Part shown: positions 48,805 through 59,048 of the stretch, one piece after another
Layout: the number at the start of each line of letters is the position of its first letter
How positions within the stretch are numbered: the first letter of the stretch is position 1
Assembly (NCBI GenBank): GCA_038561985.1
Contig: CP073276.1
Coordinates: 744,001 to 808,000 of the forward strand
Source of the DNA: Petrimonas sulfuriphila
GTDB lineage: Bacteria > Bacteroidota > Bacteroidia > Bacteroidales > Dysgonomonadaceae
DNA: 64,000 nt
Direction: 5' to 3'
Position numbers and translations under genes: made by a program
Notes under the pieces: generated by a model
Seen by the model: the letters and a program-made list of their open reading frames with translations, nothing else
The model's database searches: none
What the model was told of the DNA's origin: nothing

Positions 48805-50697
48805 ATGAGCAAAACAATCATCTCTTTTTTGAACGAAGCTGTTGAGAAGTACAGCGAACGTCCGTTTCTTTACGAAGCAAGAACAGGGACAGATTACACC
48901 TCACTCTCCTACAAGGAAGTCCAGGACAAAGCCAGGCAGTTCGCTGCCGGGTTAATGGCGTTGGGGATCGAGGCGGGCGACCGTGTCGCCCTGATTTCCG
49001 AAGGAAAAAACAACTGGGTGATAGGTGAGCTTGGGGTGCTGCATGCGGGGGCTGTCTGCGTCCCTCTTTCCGTGAAACTGGAAACGGAGCAAGACATCAG
49101 TTTTCGCGTGAATCATTCCGAATGTTGCGCGATTATGGCTTCCGATCAGCAAATAGCGAAAATCCGCCCGATGAAGGGAGCCTTTTCTACTGTCAGGCAG
49201 TACATCCTGCTTGACCCGGAAGAAACCTTGCAGGAAAATGAAACTTTGTTTAACTCCATAATCGAACAGGGAAAGAAGTTGCTGGCCAACAATCCGTCAG
49301 CGTTGGAAGAACGGATAAAAGCCGTTACTCCCGATTCACTGGCCAACATTTCTTACACCTCGGGAACAACAGCTAACCCGAAAGGGATTATGTTGTCACA
49401 CGGCAACTACGTCTGTAACTCGGAACAGGCAGTGGAGCATTTAAACGGAATACCTTCCCATTTCAGGCAACTACTTATCCTTCCGTGGGATCATTCCTTC
49501 GGACACACCGCCGGAATTTATTCGTTCATGAAATGCGGAGCTTCACTGGCATCGGTAGCTATGGGTAAATCCCCTATGGAGGTTCTCCGGAACGTACCCA
49601 AAAGCCTGAAAGCGATTAACCCTCATCTGCTGATGAGCGTACCCGCACTGGCTTCCAACTTCCGAAAAAACATCGAAGCCGGAATTGAAAAGAAAGGCAA
49701 ACTGACCAGTATGTTATTCCGGAAAGCCCTTAAAACAGCATATGCGTATAACAAAGAAGGCTTCAACAAAGGCTCCGGTGGACGTTTCTGGATAAAACCG
49801 CTTCTGGCCTTTTACGATAAAATCATCTTTTCAAAGGTACGTGAATCGTTTGCCAGCAATATGGAATTCTTCATTGGGGGTGGCGCCCTCCTCGATATTG
49901 AACTGCAACGCTTCTTCTATGCAATAGGCATTCCTATGTACCAAGGCTACGGCCTATCAGAAGCGACTCCCATCATCTCCGCCAATTGCCCTCATGCACA
50001 CAAACTCGGTTCTTCAGGGAAACCGCTTCCGCATATGGATATAAAAATTGTGGACGACAAGATGCAGGTAGTTCCCACGGGGAAGAAGGGTGAGATCATT
50101 ATCCGGGGCGGGAACGTGATGAAAGGATATTGGAAAAACCCCGAAGCCACGGCCGAGACCATTGTGGATGGATGGCTCCGGACAGGAGATATGGGATACA
50201 TCGACAACGACGGATACCTGTATGTGCTTGGGCGCACAAAATCGCTGCTGATCAGCGATGACGGTGAGAAATTTTCTCCCGAAGGAATTGAAGAGTCCAT
50301 CATGGCCCAGTCTCCGTTTATCAATCAGATTGTGTTGTACAACAACCAACGCCCCTATACCACAGCGCTTATCACCGTAAATCCCGTTGAATTAAAAAAG
50401 CGAACGTCAGACCCCTCGGAAGCGGCTCTACTTATTGAAAAGGAAATTGCGGAATACCTCAAGGGAGGAAAGAACGACGGGATGTTCCCTTACCGGTGGC
50501 TGCCTTCCGCATTTGCCGTGATTGAAGAACCCTTTACCGAAAAGAACGGCATGGTGAACTCCACGATGAAAATCGTAAAACACAAGGTCTATTCGGCATA
50601 CGCATCGCGCATTGAAGAATTATACACACCTGCAGGGAAAAAATCAACATCACCGGCCAACCTGGAAGTACTGGGAAGACTGTTGAAAGAGAATTAA
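48805..50697 (+). CDS. AMP-binding long-chain acyl-CoA synthetase-like protein
   Basis: A 630-residue adenylate-forming enzyme. The P-loop motif is ISYTSGTTANPKGIMLSHGN. The A5 region reads YQGYGLSEATPIISAN and the A7-A8 regions GWLRTGDMGYIDNDGYLYVLGRTKSLLISDDGEKFSPEGIEE. The C-terminal Lys region (EKNGMVNSTMKIVKHKV) is present. It activates a fatty acid to its CoA thioester via an acyl-adenylate. It has its own promoter box. The preceding genes are sugar-related, so it is probably a separate unit. Confidence 0.9.
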   Translation: MSKTIISFLNEAVEKYSERPFLYEARTGTDYTSLSYKEVQDKARQFAAGLMALGIEAGDRVALISEGKNNWVIGELGVLHAGAVCVPLSVKLETEQDISFRVNHSECCAIMASDQQIAKIRPMKGAFSTVRQYILLDPEETLQENETLFNSIIEQGKKLLANNPSALEERIKAVTPDSLANISYTSGTTANPKGIMLSHGNYVCNSEQAVEHLNGIPSHFRQLLILPWDHSFGHTAGIYSFMKCGASLASVAMGKSPMEVLRNVPKSLKAINPHLLMSVPALASNFRKNIEAGIEKKGKLTSMLFRKALKTAYAYNKEGFNKGSGGRFWIKPLLAFYDKIIFSKVRESFASNMEFFIGGGALLDIELQRFFYAIGIPMYQGYGLSEATPIISANCPHAHKLGSSGKPLPHMDIKIVDDKMQVVPTGKKGEIIIRGGNVMKGYWKNPEATAETIVDGWLRTGDMGYIDNDGYLYVLGRTKSLLISDDGEKFSPEGIEESIMAQSPFINQIVLYNNQRPYTTALITVNPVELKKRTSDPSEAALLIEKEIAEYLKGGKNDGMFPYRWLPSAFAVIEEPFTEKNGMVNSTMKIVKHKVYSAYASRIEELYTPAGKKSTSPANLEVLGRLLKEN

Positions 50698-50713
50698 ATG
50701 GTTTGATTCTCCT

Positions 50714-50875
50714 TTATTTTGTTTTCTGGATATGCCCGGGATTAAAATCGCATCCCTTGCACCCGCCACAAAACCCGGACTCCTTCTTCACAAAAAAGAA
50801 ACGGTAAATCTCACGAACAACCACGATGGAGACAACAATGCCGATGATGATAACGATGAACAACTGTAAACTCAT
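50714..50875 (-). CDS. FeoB-associated Cys-rich membrane protein
   Basis: A 53-residue protein, shorter than most ORF cut-offs. One membrane span (LFIVIIIGIVVSIVVV) is followed by a basic REIYRFFFVKK and a Cys-rich stretch CGGCKGCDFNP with four residues between Cys36 and Cys42 forming a CxxCxxC motif. This is the pattern of the small proteins found after feoB. It lies 30 nt downstream of the feoAB stop in the same direction. It probably assists iron(II) uptake through FeoB. Confidence 0.88.
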   Translation of the reverse strand: MSLQLFIVIIIGIVVSIVVVREIYRFFFVKKESGFCGGCKGCDFNPGHIQKTK

Positions 50876-50905
50876 ATTTTAACAACAAAGAATTGGACGG
50901 AAAGT

Positions 50906-53386
50906 TTAAATAAAGAAACGGCCGGTTTGATAAACCAGGAAAGCTATAAACCAGGCCAGCCCTGTCGAGTAGACCACGCTGAAAAGCGCCCACCTCCACG
51001 AATGGGATTCTTCTTTGATAGCAACTATGGTGGCAATACAGGGGAAATAGATCAGGATAAACAGCAAAAATCCGATAACGACCAGCGGTGAGAAAACAGG
51101 TGTCCCGTCCGGATGCTTCTCCTGTAAAAGCCGGGTTTGCAACGACTGCTGGTCCTCACTGTCACCGGTATAAAGCACCCCCATCGTACTGATTACAATC
51201 TCTTTTGCCGCCATTCCCGACAACAAGCTCACGGAAATTTTCCAGTCGAAACCAAGCGGGCGCATCAATGGCTCCATAAAATGGCCAATTTTTCCGATGT
51301 ATGAATTTACCTGATGTTCGGTGTTCTTTGCGTGTTCAATTTCTATCACCCGGATCTCTTTTTCTGTCTGCGGTAAAACCAGGCTGTCGAGTTGTGCCAG
51401 TTGCCTGTCAAATTGCGCTTCGCGCTGTACATCTTGCGGGAAATACCCCAGAAACCAGATAATGATGGAGGCAACCAAAATGGGACCGCCCATCTTCAGC
51501 AAATACTGCTTGGCCCTTTCCCACATATGGATGACTACCGATTTAAATGTAGGCATCCGGTAAGGCGGCAACTCCATCACAAACGGCGTATCTTCCTTGG
51601 TAAAAAATCGTTTACGGAGCAAAATCGCCGTCAGAATAGCCACAAGAACCCCTACGCTGTACAATCCGAGCATGACAAAACTGCCGTTCCGGGGAAAAAA
51701 TGCACTTACAAATAAAATATAAACCGGCAATCGCGCACTGCACGACATAAAAGGAACAATCAGCATGGTAATCATCCGGCTGCTGCGGCTTTCGATTGTG
51801 CGGGTGGACATTACTGCAGGTACATTACACCCAAACCCCATGATAAGCGGAATAAACGATTTTCCGTGAAGGCCGATGTTATGCATCAGTTTATCCATGA
51901 TGAACGCTGCCCGGGCCATGTATCCCGAATCTTCCATAAACGCGATAAACGCGTACAATATCACAATGTTCGGCAGAAAAACAATAACACCCCCCACTCC
52001 GCCGATAACGCCGTCTACCAGCAAATCCTTGAGTGGTCCTTCCGTCATATTTACACGAATCAAATTCCCTGCCTGGGCCACAATCCACTCAATCCACTCC
52101 ATCGGATAAGCTCCAAGCCGGAATGTAGCTTCAAACATTATCCACAGAAAGACAAAGAAAAGCGGGAGCCCCAAATATTTATTCGTCAGGACAGCATCGA
52201 GCACAGTAGTTTTATCTTCGAATTTTGTTTTTTCGCTCAGTGTCTCTTTGAGTGCTCCTGCAATAAATCCATACCGGGCATTGGTAAAGGCCGACTCTGG
52301 GTCTTCTTTCAACAATCTTTCGATATATTCCCGTTCCTTGTTTCTACGAGCCAGAAGCTCCTTGCCTTTATCGTGCTCACGAATAGCATTTTCTACCTCT
52401 TTATCCCCCTCCAGCAACTTAATACCGACATAACGCTTCGGCATACCTAACGTCGAAAAGCCGTTGGATAATAAATCGCGACACATAAAGCCGATGGATT
52501 TCTCCAATACACGCCCGTAGGGAACCTTTACGTTGTGAGAGTTGTTGCCGGATTCGTAAATGCTAATCACATTTTCGAGCAATTCGGGAATACCGAACCC
52601 TTTCTTTCCCACCGTAGGAACAATAGGAACATTCAGCATTTCAGAAAGCGTCTGGTGCTTGAATAAGCGGCCGCTCTTCTCAAGTTCGTCGTACATATTG
52701 AGTGCTACTACCATTGGTTTCTCCAACTCAATAAGCTCGGTGGTAAGATACAGGTTTCTCTCCAAGGCCGATGCCGACACCACATTCACAATAACATCGG
52801 GTTTTTCTTCAAAAATATAACTTCTTACGTACAGTTCCTCGGGAGAATAAGCAGACAATGAATATGTTCCCGGAAGATCGGTCAATATAAACTTATAACC
52901 GTTGTGCCTCAGCGTTCCTTCTTTGGAATCGACCGTTACGCCGCTGTAATTTCCCACATGCTCATGTGCCCCCGACGCAAGGTTGAAAATGGAGGTTTTT
53001 CCGGCGTTGGGGTTTCCAACCAACGCAACACGAATAACGTTATTATTTTCTTTCTTTAAATCGGATTCGTCAGAAAGTGGTGGATCGCGAAAGTCCGTCT
53101 CTTCAACCTCGTTTTCAGGCCCATCTGTTTTGTCATTGTCCACCGCATACACCACATCTTCTTTCAATTTCGAAATTTCAATCAATACGGCTTCACTGCG
53201 CCGCAACGAAACTTCGTACTCCATGATGCCGTATTTGATAGGGTCTTTCAACGGGGCGTTCAGTATCGACCTCACCTCTTGTCCGCGCACGAAGCCCATT
53301 TCGAGAATCCGTTTCCGAAATGCCCCCGATCCATTTACTTTTACAATGAATGCCTTATCGCCGGTCTGTAGTTCTGAAAGTCGCAT
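50906..53386 (-). CDS. feoB: Ferrous iron transporter, FeoA-FeoB fusion
   Basis: An 826-residue protein. The N-terminal FeoA-like SH3 domain (about residues 1-75, with GDKAFIVKVNGSGAFRKRILEMGFVRGQEV) is joined to an acidic linker and the FeoB GTPase domain. G1 is GNPNAGKTS (about 124-131), with DLPGTYSLSAYS as G3 and NMYDE as G4. The C-terminal permease half has about eight helices and the gate motifs GFGCNVPAV and SCSARLPVY. It imports Fe2+ across the inner membrane. The fusion is the normal form in Bacteroidota. I use ATG 53386. A start three codons earlier is possible. Confidence 0.97.
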   Translation of the reverse strand: MRLSELQTGDKAFIVKVNGSGAFRKRILEMGFVRGQEVRSILNAPLKDPIKYGIMEYEVSLRRSEAVLIEISKLKEDVVYAVDNDKTDGPENEVEETDFRDPPLSDESDLKKENNNVIRVALVGNPNAGKTSIFNLASGAHEHVGNYSGVTVDSKEGTLRHNGYKFILTDLPGTYSLSAYSPEELYVRSYIFEEKPDVIVNVVSASALERNLYLTTELIELEKPMVVALNMYDELEKSGRLFKHQTLSEMLNVPIVPTVGKKGFGIPELLENVISIYESGNNSHNVKVPYGRVLEKSIGFMCRDLLSNGFSTLGMPKRYVGIKLLEGDKEVENAIREHDKGKELLARRNKEREYIERLLKEDPESAFTNARYGFIAGALKETLSEKTKFEDKTTVLDAVLTNKYLGLPLFFVFLWIMFEATFRLGAYPMEWIEWIVAQAGNLIRVNMTEGPLKDLLVDGVIGGVGGVIVFLPNIVILYAFIAFMEDSGYMARAAFIMDKLMHNIGLHGKSFIPLIMGFGCNVPAVMSTRTIESRSSRMITMLIVPFMSCSARLPVYILFVSAFFPRNGSFVMLGLYSVGVLVAILTAILLRKRFFTKEDTPFVMELPPYRMPTFKSVVIHMWERAKQYLLKMGGPILVASIIIWFLGYFPQDVQREAQFDRQLAQLDSLVLPQTEKEIRVIEIEHAKNTEHQVNSYIGKIGHFMEPLMRPLGFDWKISVSLLSGMAAKEIVISTMGVLYTGDSEDQQSLQTRLLQEKHPDGTPVFSPLVVIGFLLFILIYFPCIATIVAIKEESHSWRWALFSVVYSTGLAWFIAFLVYQTGRFFI

Positions 53387-53546
53387 AAATAGCACAATCT
53401 CATTTCCGGATACAAAGGAACATATTTTTTGCCTAAAAAACGAGCTTTTAAGATATATTATTTATAATGAATTTAAATAGCACAAACAACTGACCTATCG
53501 AAAGGTTGTCTACTCTACTGCCTGCTAAAAAGTCATTTTTTCTTTG

Positions 53547-53554
53547 TAATTTTG
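53547..53554 (+). promoter_or_regulatory. Putative -7 box for the fumarase gene
   Basis: TAATTTTG followed by TACC lies 36 nt upstream of the ATG at 53591. A -33 element at the right distance was not found. Confidence 0.5.
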
Positions 53555-53590
53555 TACCTGTTCGAAAAAACATTTACAAAACATCATTAT

Positions 53591-55231
53591 ATGGCAACAA
53601 AATCGTTTCATTATCAAGACCCTTTCCCAATGTCGAAAGACACCACAGAATACTACCTACTGACCAAAGATCACGTATCGGTTTCGGAATTTGAAGGGAA
53701 AGAGGTATTGAAAATTTCTCAGGAAGGACTTACACTGATGGCACAGACGGCTTTTCGCGATGTGGAATTTCTGCTGCGTCCCGAGCATCAGGAACAGGTA
53801 GCCAAAATTCTTACCGACCCCGAAGCGAGCGATAACGACAAATACGTGGCGCTCACTTTCCTGCGCAATTCGGAAATATCGGCCAAAGGAATTCTTCCCT
53901 TCTGCCAGGACACGGGAACAGCAATTATTATGGGCAAAAAAGGGCAACAGGTATGGACGGAAGGAAACGATGAGGAGGCCCTCTCGCGTGGTGTTTACAA
54001 CACGTTTATAAACGAAAACCTACGCTATTCGCAGAATGCGCCGCTCAACATGTATGACGAAGTGAATACGGGGACAAACCTCCCTGCTCAAATCGACCTG
54101 TACGCGGTTCAAGGGAATGAGTACAAATTCCTTTGTGTTGCCAAGGGCGGCGGATCAGCCAATAAAACATACCTGTATCAGGAAACCAAAGCGTTGCTCA
54201 CCCCTGAAAAACTGGAAGCGTTCCTGACGGAAAAAATGAAATCGCTGGGAACTGCAGCCTGTCCGCCCTATCATTTAGCATTTGTCATCGGCGGCACCTC
54301 TGCCGAGGCCAACTTGAAAACTGTAAAACTGGCATCCACAAAATATTACGACAATCTCCCCACCGAAGGCAATGAATTTGGCCGGGCGTTCCGCGATATT
54401 GAAATGGAAGAAAAACTGAAGATCGCGTCTGAAAAGCTGGGACTGGGCGCTCAATTCGGTGGAAAATATTTTGCACACGACGTGCGCGTTATCCGCCTGC
54501 CCCGTCACGGAGCCTCTTGCCCCGTAGGAATGGGAGTGTCCTGCTCGGCCGACCGCAACATCAAAGCAAAAATCAACAAAGAAGGTATCTGGATTGAGAA
54601 AATGGAAGACAACCCAACCCGCCTTATCCCCGAGTCGATGCGTGAAGCCGGTGAAGGCGGCGGCGTGAAGATCGACCTCAATCGTCCGATGCCGGAAATC
54701 CTGGCGGAACTGTCCAAATACCCGGTTTCAACGCGGCTGTCGCTTAACGGCACCATTATTGTCGGGCGCGACATAGCACACGCCAAGCTCAAAGAGCGGA
54801 TCGACCGCGGAGAAGGTCTTCCACAATACATCAAAGACCATCCCATCTACTATGCCGGGCCGGCAAAAACGCCCAAAGGCTATGCTTCGGGATCCATGGG
54901 ACCGACCACGGCAGGGCGGATGGATTCCTACGTAGACCTGTTCCAATCGCACGGCGGCAGCATGATCATGCTCGCTAAAGGGAACCGCAGCCAGCAGGTG
55001 ACCGATGCTTGTCAGAAACACGGAGGGTTCTACCTGGGCAGCATAGGGGGTCCGGCGGCCATTCTGGCACAAAATAGCATCAAGAGCCTCGAATGCGTGG
55101 AATATCCCGAACTGGGTATGGAAGCCATCTGGAAAATCGAAGTGGAGGATTTCCCCGCTTTCATTTTGGTGGACGACAAAGGGAACGACTTCTTCAAAGT
55201 AGTTACCCAACCCAATTGCGCATTGGGATAA
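53591..55231 (+). CDS. Fumarate hydratase, class I
   Basis: An iron-sulfur fumarase of 546 residues that interconverts fumarate and malate, on the route between oxaloacetate and succinate used by anaerobic Bacteroidota. The cluster-binding cysteines lie in [31 protein letters not shown], and further on. The substrate-binding [13 protein letters not shown] and the C-terminal [32 protein letters not shown] follow. I start at ATG 53591, 13 codons into the longest frame, preceded by a promoter box. Single-chain class I, like E. coli FumA. Confidence 0.94.
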   Translation: MATKSFHYQDPFPMSKDTTEYYLLTKDHVSVSEFEGKEVLKISQEGLTLMAQTAFRDVEFLLRPEHQEQVAKILTDPEASDNDKYVALTFLRNSEISAKGILPFCQDTGTAIIMGKKGQQVWTEGNDEEALSRGVYNTFINENLRYSQNAPLNMYDEVNTGTNLPAQIDLYAVQGNEYKFLCVAKGGGSANKTYLYQETKALLTPEKLEAFLTEKMKSLGTAACPPYHLAFVIGGTSAEANLKTVKLASTKYYDNLPTEGNEFGRAFRDIEMEEKLKIASEKLGLGAQFGGKYFAHDVRVIRLPRHGASCPVGMGVSCSADRNIKAKINKEGIWIEKMEDNPTRLIPESMREAGEGGGVKIDLNRPMPEILAELSKYPVSTRLSLNGTIIVGRDIAHAKLKERIDRGEGLPQYIKDHPIYYAGPAKTPKGYASGSMGPTTAGRMDSYVDLFQSHGGSMIMLAKGNRSQQVTDACQKHGGFYLGSIGGPAAILAQNSIKSLECVEYPELGMEAIWKIEVEDFPAFILVDDKGNDFFKVVTQPNCALG

Positions 55232-55265
55232 CTTCTTAAAAACATTTTCATTTCATATTATTTTG

Positions 55266-55273
55266 TACCTTTG
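55266..55273 (+). promoter_or_regulatory. Putative -7 box of the pantothenate/CoA operon
   Basis: TACCTTTG followed by CC lies 30 nt upstream of the first ATG at 55303. No clear -33 element. All six genes from here to 59587 run in one direction with short gaps. Confidence 0.55.
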
Positions 55274-55302
55274 CCTCGCAGAACAGCGACGTAAAATTGG
55301 TA

Positions 55303-56157
55303 ATGAAGATTGCTTTTATAGGTGCCGGCCAAGTTTCAACCGCTTTAGGATTGTATTTCAAAAACAACGGTTTTGAGATAGGAGGTTATTATAGCCGAAG
55401 TTGTAAAAGCACCGAAAGGGCGGCCCGGCTGACCCATTCCCATCCTTATGCATCTGCAGGGGAGCTGATCAATGACAACCAGATGATATGGATCACGACA
55501 CCCGATGACCAGATTGAAGCCGTTGTCCGGCAAATCACCCTTCTCCCTCCCCCCCGGAAGGACGAAAAGCTGGTCTTGCACGCCAGCGGCGCATATCCTC
55601 TTTCCATACTGAACCCGCTAAAAGAAAACGGCTATCAAACGGCTTGCGCACATCCGCTTTTGGCATTCGGCGATCCCGTTGTAGCACAGGAAAAATTAGG
55701 CAACGTATGGTTTGCCATCGAGAAGCCGGGGGAAGATAACGGACAATTGACCGGCTTTTTCAAGGCGTGCGGAAATCAAACGTTCACCGTAGACCCCGGC
55801 AAGAAATCCCTTTATCACGCGGCCGCCTGCGTTTTGTCGAACTACCTGGTAACGCTGTTGGATGCCTCCTTTGCGATTTTCGAGAAATCGGGCATGCCCC
55901 GAGACAATATTCAGGAAGCAGCCCGGCCTTTATTGGAAAGCGTTATCCTTAACCTAAAAGGGAAAGATCTTAAAGATGCGCTTACCGGTCCCATTAAGCG
56001 AGGCGACAAAAACACCGTCCGGATGCATTTGGAAAGTTTGAATGCTCTTATGCCGGAAATGACAGCGTTATACACGCTGATGGGAAGAAAAACCATGCAG
56101 CTGTTGGGCGATTATTCGCTGGAAGAAGTACTTAACACCCCGCTCTCTAAGCAATAA
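55303..56157 (+). CDS. Rossmann/DUF2520 protein, candidate ketopantoate reductase (PanG-like)
   Basis: A 284-residue NAD(P)-binding protein. It starts [33 protein letters not shown] with the GxGxxxxALG fingerprint, has [13 protein letters not shown] and [12 protein letters not shown], and a C-terminal helical DUF2520 domain ([33 protein letters not shown]). That is the pattern of PanG-type ketopantoate reductases described in other bacteria. It is the first gene of the operon with panB, panC, panD, coaB and coaC. No PanE homologue lies in the window, so this is a good candidate for the missing step. The assignment is from context and pattern. Confidence 0.75.
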   Translation: MKIAFIGAGQVSTALGLYFKNNGFEIGGYYSRSCKSTERAARLTHSHPYASAGELINDNQMIWITTPDDQIEAVVRQITLLPPPRKDEKLVLHASGAYPLSILNPLKENGYQTACAHPLLAFGDPVVAQEKLGNVWFAIEKPGEDNGQLTGFFKACGNQTFTVDPGKKSLYHAAACVLSNYLVTLLDASFAIFEKSGMPRDNIQEAARPLLESVILNLKGKDLKDALTGPIKRGDKNTVRMHLESLNALMPEMTALYTLMGRKTMQLLGDYSLEEVLNTPLSKQ

Positions 56158-56162
56158 AAAAT

Positions 56163-56996
56163 ATGGCACAAAAATTTACTGTAAAATCCTTTCAGGAAGC
56201 GAAAGACAATAACCGGAAAATAAGTATGCTCACCGCCTATGATTATTCGATGGCGAAAATAGTGGATGCCGCAGGAATCGATTCCGTCCTGGTTGGCGAT
56301 TCACTGGGAATGGTCTTCCAGGGAAACGAATCAACGCTCCCGGTTACTCTTGACGAAATAATATATCACACAAAAGCCGTTGTCCGGGGTGTGAAAAATG
56401 CGCTGGTAGTCGCCGACATGCCTTTTTTATCCTATCATGTTTCAAAAGAAGAAGCTGTGCGGAATGCAGGCAGAATGATCAAGGAAGGTGGTGCTGAAGC
56501 CGTCAAGATGGAAGGCGGCACACTTTTCTCGGAAACAATAAAAGCCGTTGTGGATGCACAAATTCCGGTAATGGGGCATATCGGGTTAACACCGCAGTCG
56601 GTCAACGCTTTCGGCGGGTTTAAAGTACAGGGAAAAGACGAACAAAGCGCAAAGAGAATCTGGGAAGATGCCAAATTGCTGGAGGAAGCTGGCGTTTTTG
56701 CCATCACACTGGAATGCATTCCCGACAAGCTGGCCCAACTGATCACAAAATCCCTCCGCATCCCGACCATAGGCATAGGAGCCGGAAAAAGTTGTGACGG
56801 CCAGGTATTGGTAATCAACGACATGCTAGGAATGTTCAGCGATTTTGTTCCCCGGTTTATAAAGCAATACGCAAAGCTGAACACCGAAATTACGGCAGCT
56901 GTCCAAGATTACATTGCAGAAGTCCGGGAAGGCGACTTTCCGGCCGGAGAACACACGTTTGATATGGATGCGGATATTCTGGAAAAGCTGTATTGA
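56163..56996 (+). CDS. panB: 3-methyl-2-oxobutanoate hydroxymethyltransferase
   Basis: First committed step of pantothenate synthesis: ketoisovalerate plus methylene-THF gives ketopantoate. A 277-residue TIM barrel with [93 protein letters not shown] and [27 protein letters not shown], all diagnostic. It lies five nt after the DUF2520 gene. Confidence 0.97.
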   Translation: MAQKFTVKSFQEAKDNNRKISMLTAYDYSMAKIVDAAGIDSVLVGDSLGMVFQGNESTLPVTLDEIIYHTKAVVRGVKNALVVADMPFLSYHVSKEEAVRNAGRMIKEGGAEAVKMEGGTLFSETIKAVVDAQIPVMGHIGLTPQSVNAFGGFKVQGKDEQSAKRIWEDAKLLEEAGVFAITLECIPDKLAQLITKSLRIPTIGIGAGKSCDGQVLVINDMLGMFSDFVPRFIKQYAKLNTEITAAVQDYIAEVREGDFPAGEHTFDMDADILEKLY

Positions 56997-57059
56997 AGAG
57001 CAAGGAGCAAAGAACAAAGACAATAGACAATAGACAGTTTAACGTTCATAATTCGTAAA

Positions 57060-57905
57060 ATGATCATTACAACCGTAAAAGAATTGAGGGAGTATCTCGG
57101 TGCGCAACGCACATCGGGAAAATCCATAGGCTTTGTCCCGACCATGGGATTCCTGCACGAAGGGCATCTCTCGCTTATCCGTAGGGCAAAAGCCGAAAAC
57201 GATACGGTAGTCGTCAGCGACTTCGTTAATCCCACCCAGTTTGCCCCCAACGAAGATTTCGAATCCTATCCCCGGAACATTGAACGCGACGAACAACTCG
57301 CCACAGGTGCCGGAGCCGATGTGGTGTTCTATCCTTCCGCGGAAGAGATCTATCCCCGGGGAAGTTCCACTTTTGTGGAAGTCGCCGGCGACATCACCCG
57401 GGTACTTTGCGGAGCTTCACGCCCGGCTCATTTCAAAGGTGTTACAACGGTTGTGGCCATTCTCTTCAATATCGTTCAGCCGCGAAGGGCCTATTTCGGA
57501 CAAAAAGATGCACAACAGGCGGCTATTCTGATAAAAATGGTAGCCGATTTGTACATGGACATCGAGCTGATCGTCTGTCCGATTGTCAGAGAAGAAGACG
57601 GGCTGGCCATGAGTTCGCGCAACACCTATTTATCGGCTACCGAAAGGGCGCAAGCTGTCATATTGAACAAAGCGCTGCGGGAAGGACAGGCGGCATTCGA
57701 AAAAGGGGAAGACAACGTCGAAAAACTGATACGGCAAATTACCGGTAAGATAAACGAAGCGCCGCTTGCCTGCATCGATTACGTAAGCATATATGCATAT
57801 CCGTCGTTAAAAACGATAGAGACCGTCAGCGACAAAGCGCTTGCGGCTGTTGCAGTAAGATTCGGCAAAACAAGATTAATCGACAACATAATTTTAGAAA
57901 AATAG
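57060..57905 (+). CDS. panC: Pantothenate synthetase
   Basis: Joins pantoate and beta-alanine with ATP. A 281-residue class I-tRNA-synthetase-like fold with the HxGH motif (FVPTMGFLHEGHLSLIRRAK), VVSDFVNPTQFAPNEDFESYPRN, and the later YFGQKDAQQAAILIKMV and GLAMSSRNTYLS (KMSKS-like). It follows panB by 63 nt, the widest gap in the operon. Confidence 0.97.
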   Translation: MIITTVKELREYLGAQRTSGKSIGFVPTMGFLHEGHLSLIRRAKAENDTVVVSDFVNPTQFAPNEDFESYPRNIERDEQLATGAGADVVFYPSAEEIYPRGSSTFVEVAGDITRVLCGASRPAHFKGVTTVVAILFNIVQPRRAYFGQKDAQQAAILIKMVADLYMDIELIVCPIVREEDGLAMSSRNTYLSATERAQAVILNKALREGQAAFEKGEDNVEKLIRQITGKINEAPLACIDYVSIYAYPSLKTIETVSDKALAAVAVRFGKTRLIDNIILEK

Positions 57906-58262
57906 ATGCAACTCACTTTATTGAAAGCAAAACTTCATAGGGCGACCGTTACGGAAGCCAATCTCAATTATACGGGCAGTATCACCATCGATAAAACCTT
58001 GCTTGAGCAAAGCGGAATTTTGGTTTGGGAAAAGGTTAGCGTGGTGAACAACAACAACGGGCAGCGGTTTGAGACCTACGTCATCGAAGGAGAGGCAGGC
58101 AGCGGCACCATTTGCCTGAACGGTGCGGCGGCCCGGTTGGTACAACCCGGCGACAAAATCATCATCATGGCATATGTTTCCCTGTCGCCCGAAGAAGCAA
58201 AAGAGCACAAACCCGGTGTATTTATTTTGGATGAGGACAACCGGATAACCGAAAGGATATAA
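57906..58262 (+). CDS. panD: Aspartate 1-decarboxylase
   Basis: Makes beta-alanine from aspartate, the other precursor of pantothenate. A 118-residue pyruvoyl-dependent proenzyme, self-cleaved between Gly24 and Ser25 (NYTGSITID) to give the pyruvoyl group. Other conserved stretches are [14 protein letters not shown] and [23 protein letters not shown]. It begins immediately after the panC stop codon. Confidence 0.97.
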   Translation: MQLTLLKAKLHRATVTEANLNYTGSITIDKTLLEQSGILVWEKVSVVNNNNGQRFETYVIEGEAGSGTICLNGAAARLVQPGDKIIIMAYVSLSPEEAKEHKPGVFILDEDNRITERI

Positions 58263-58265
58263 TTT

Positions 58266-59048
58266 ATGCTGAATATAGCCATCACGGCAGGCGGAACATC
58301 GGAGCATATCGATGGAGTGCGGAGGCTGACCAACATCAGCACCGGACTGCTTGGCTGGTATTGCCTGGAAACAATCCTGGACTACTTTTGCGCTGAAAAA
58401 CGTTCCGATTTCCACGTAACTTATCTCTTCACCGAAACGGCTTTCAGGAAGGCGTTAGATAAAGAGCAACTTCCGTTCGTGGACTTTGTCCCCGTCACCG
58501 ATGCGGAAAGTGTTTACCATGCCGTGGATGCGTTAACCAAAAGTGTTCCGGTAGATTTCTTCATCCATTCCATGGCCATATCCGATTTCACGCTTGCCTA
58601 TGTCGCAAGTACGGAGGAATTGGCAAAAGAAATAAACAGCTTGCCGTACAGCGGTGACGCTGGAGCGACCGTGAGAGAAGTGCTCGAAAATCCGGAAAAC
58701 AGGTATAGCCTGACGGAAAAAATCCCGTCGGACCACAACATTATTCTGGGTCTGAGACGCACCCAAAAAGTGATTCCGCTAATTAAACGAAACAATCCGA
58801 ATACCTTTCTGGTGGGATTCAAACTGCTGAAAGATGTGCCGGAAGAAGAACTGATCCGGGTTGCCAACCAACTTGCCGGAGAAAACGGATGTGACATGGT
58901 TTTTGCCAACGAACTGGCGCAACTGGGGGAGAGCAATCATCTCGGCATGTTGATAAGATCGGGGAAAGTCGTTGACCGGCCGATCGGGAAGAAACAAATA
59001 GCTGAAGCTATTGTAAGGGAAATGATGAAACAAGGAGGAAATAAATGA
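58266..59048 (+). CDS. coaB: Phosphopantothenate-cysteine ligase, stand-alone
   Basis: A 260-residue protein carrying only the ligase domain. Its N-terminus MLNIAITAGGTSEHIDGVRRLTNISTGLLG is the nucleotide-binding motif of CoaB, with PVDFFIHSMAISDFTLAY and FKLLKDVPEEELIRVANQL downstream, and CDMVFANEL near the end. In most bacteria CoaB is fused behind CoaC in one polypeptide. Here it stands alone, four nt after panD, and overlaps coaC by four nt. This split form is typical of streptococci and enterococci. Confidence 0.93.
   Translation: MLNIAITAGGTSEHIDGVRRLTNISTGLLGWYCLETILDYFCAEKRSDFHVTYLFTETAFRKALDKEQLPFVDFVPVTDAESVYHAVDALTKSVPVDFFIHSMAISDFTLAYVASTEELAKEINSLPYSGDAGATVREVLENPENRYSLTEKIPSDHNIILGLRRTQKVIPLIKRNNPNTFLVGFKLLKDVPEEELIRVANQLAGENGCDMVFANELAQLGESNHLGMLIRSGKVVDRPIGKKQIAEAIVREMMKQGGNK

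Noticed and set aside
51866-52450. 194-codon open frame opposite feoB
   Set aside because: Same reasoning: it lies under the permease domain of FeoB and has no recognisable features.
56435-56884. 149-codon open frame opposite panB
   Set aside because: panB is unambiguous on the other strand, and the antisense product shows no pattern.
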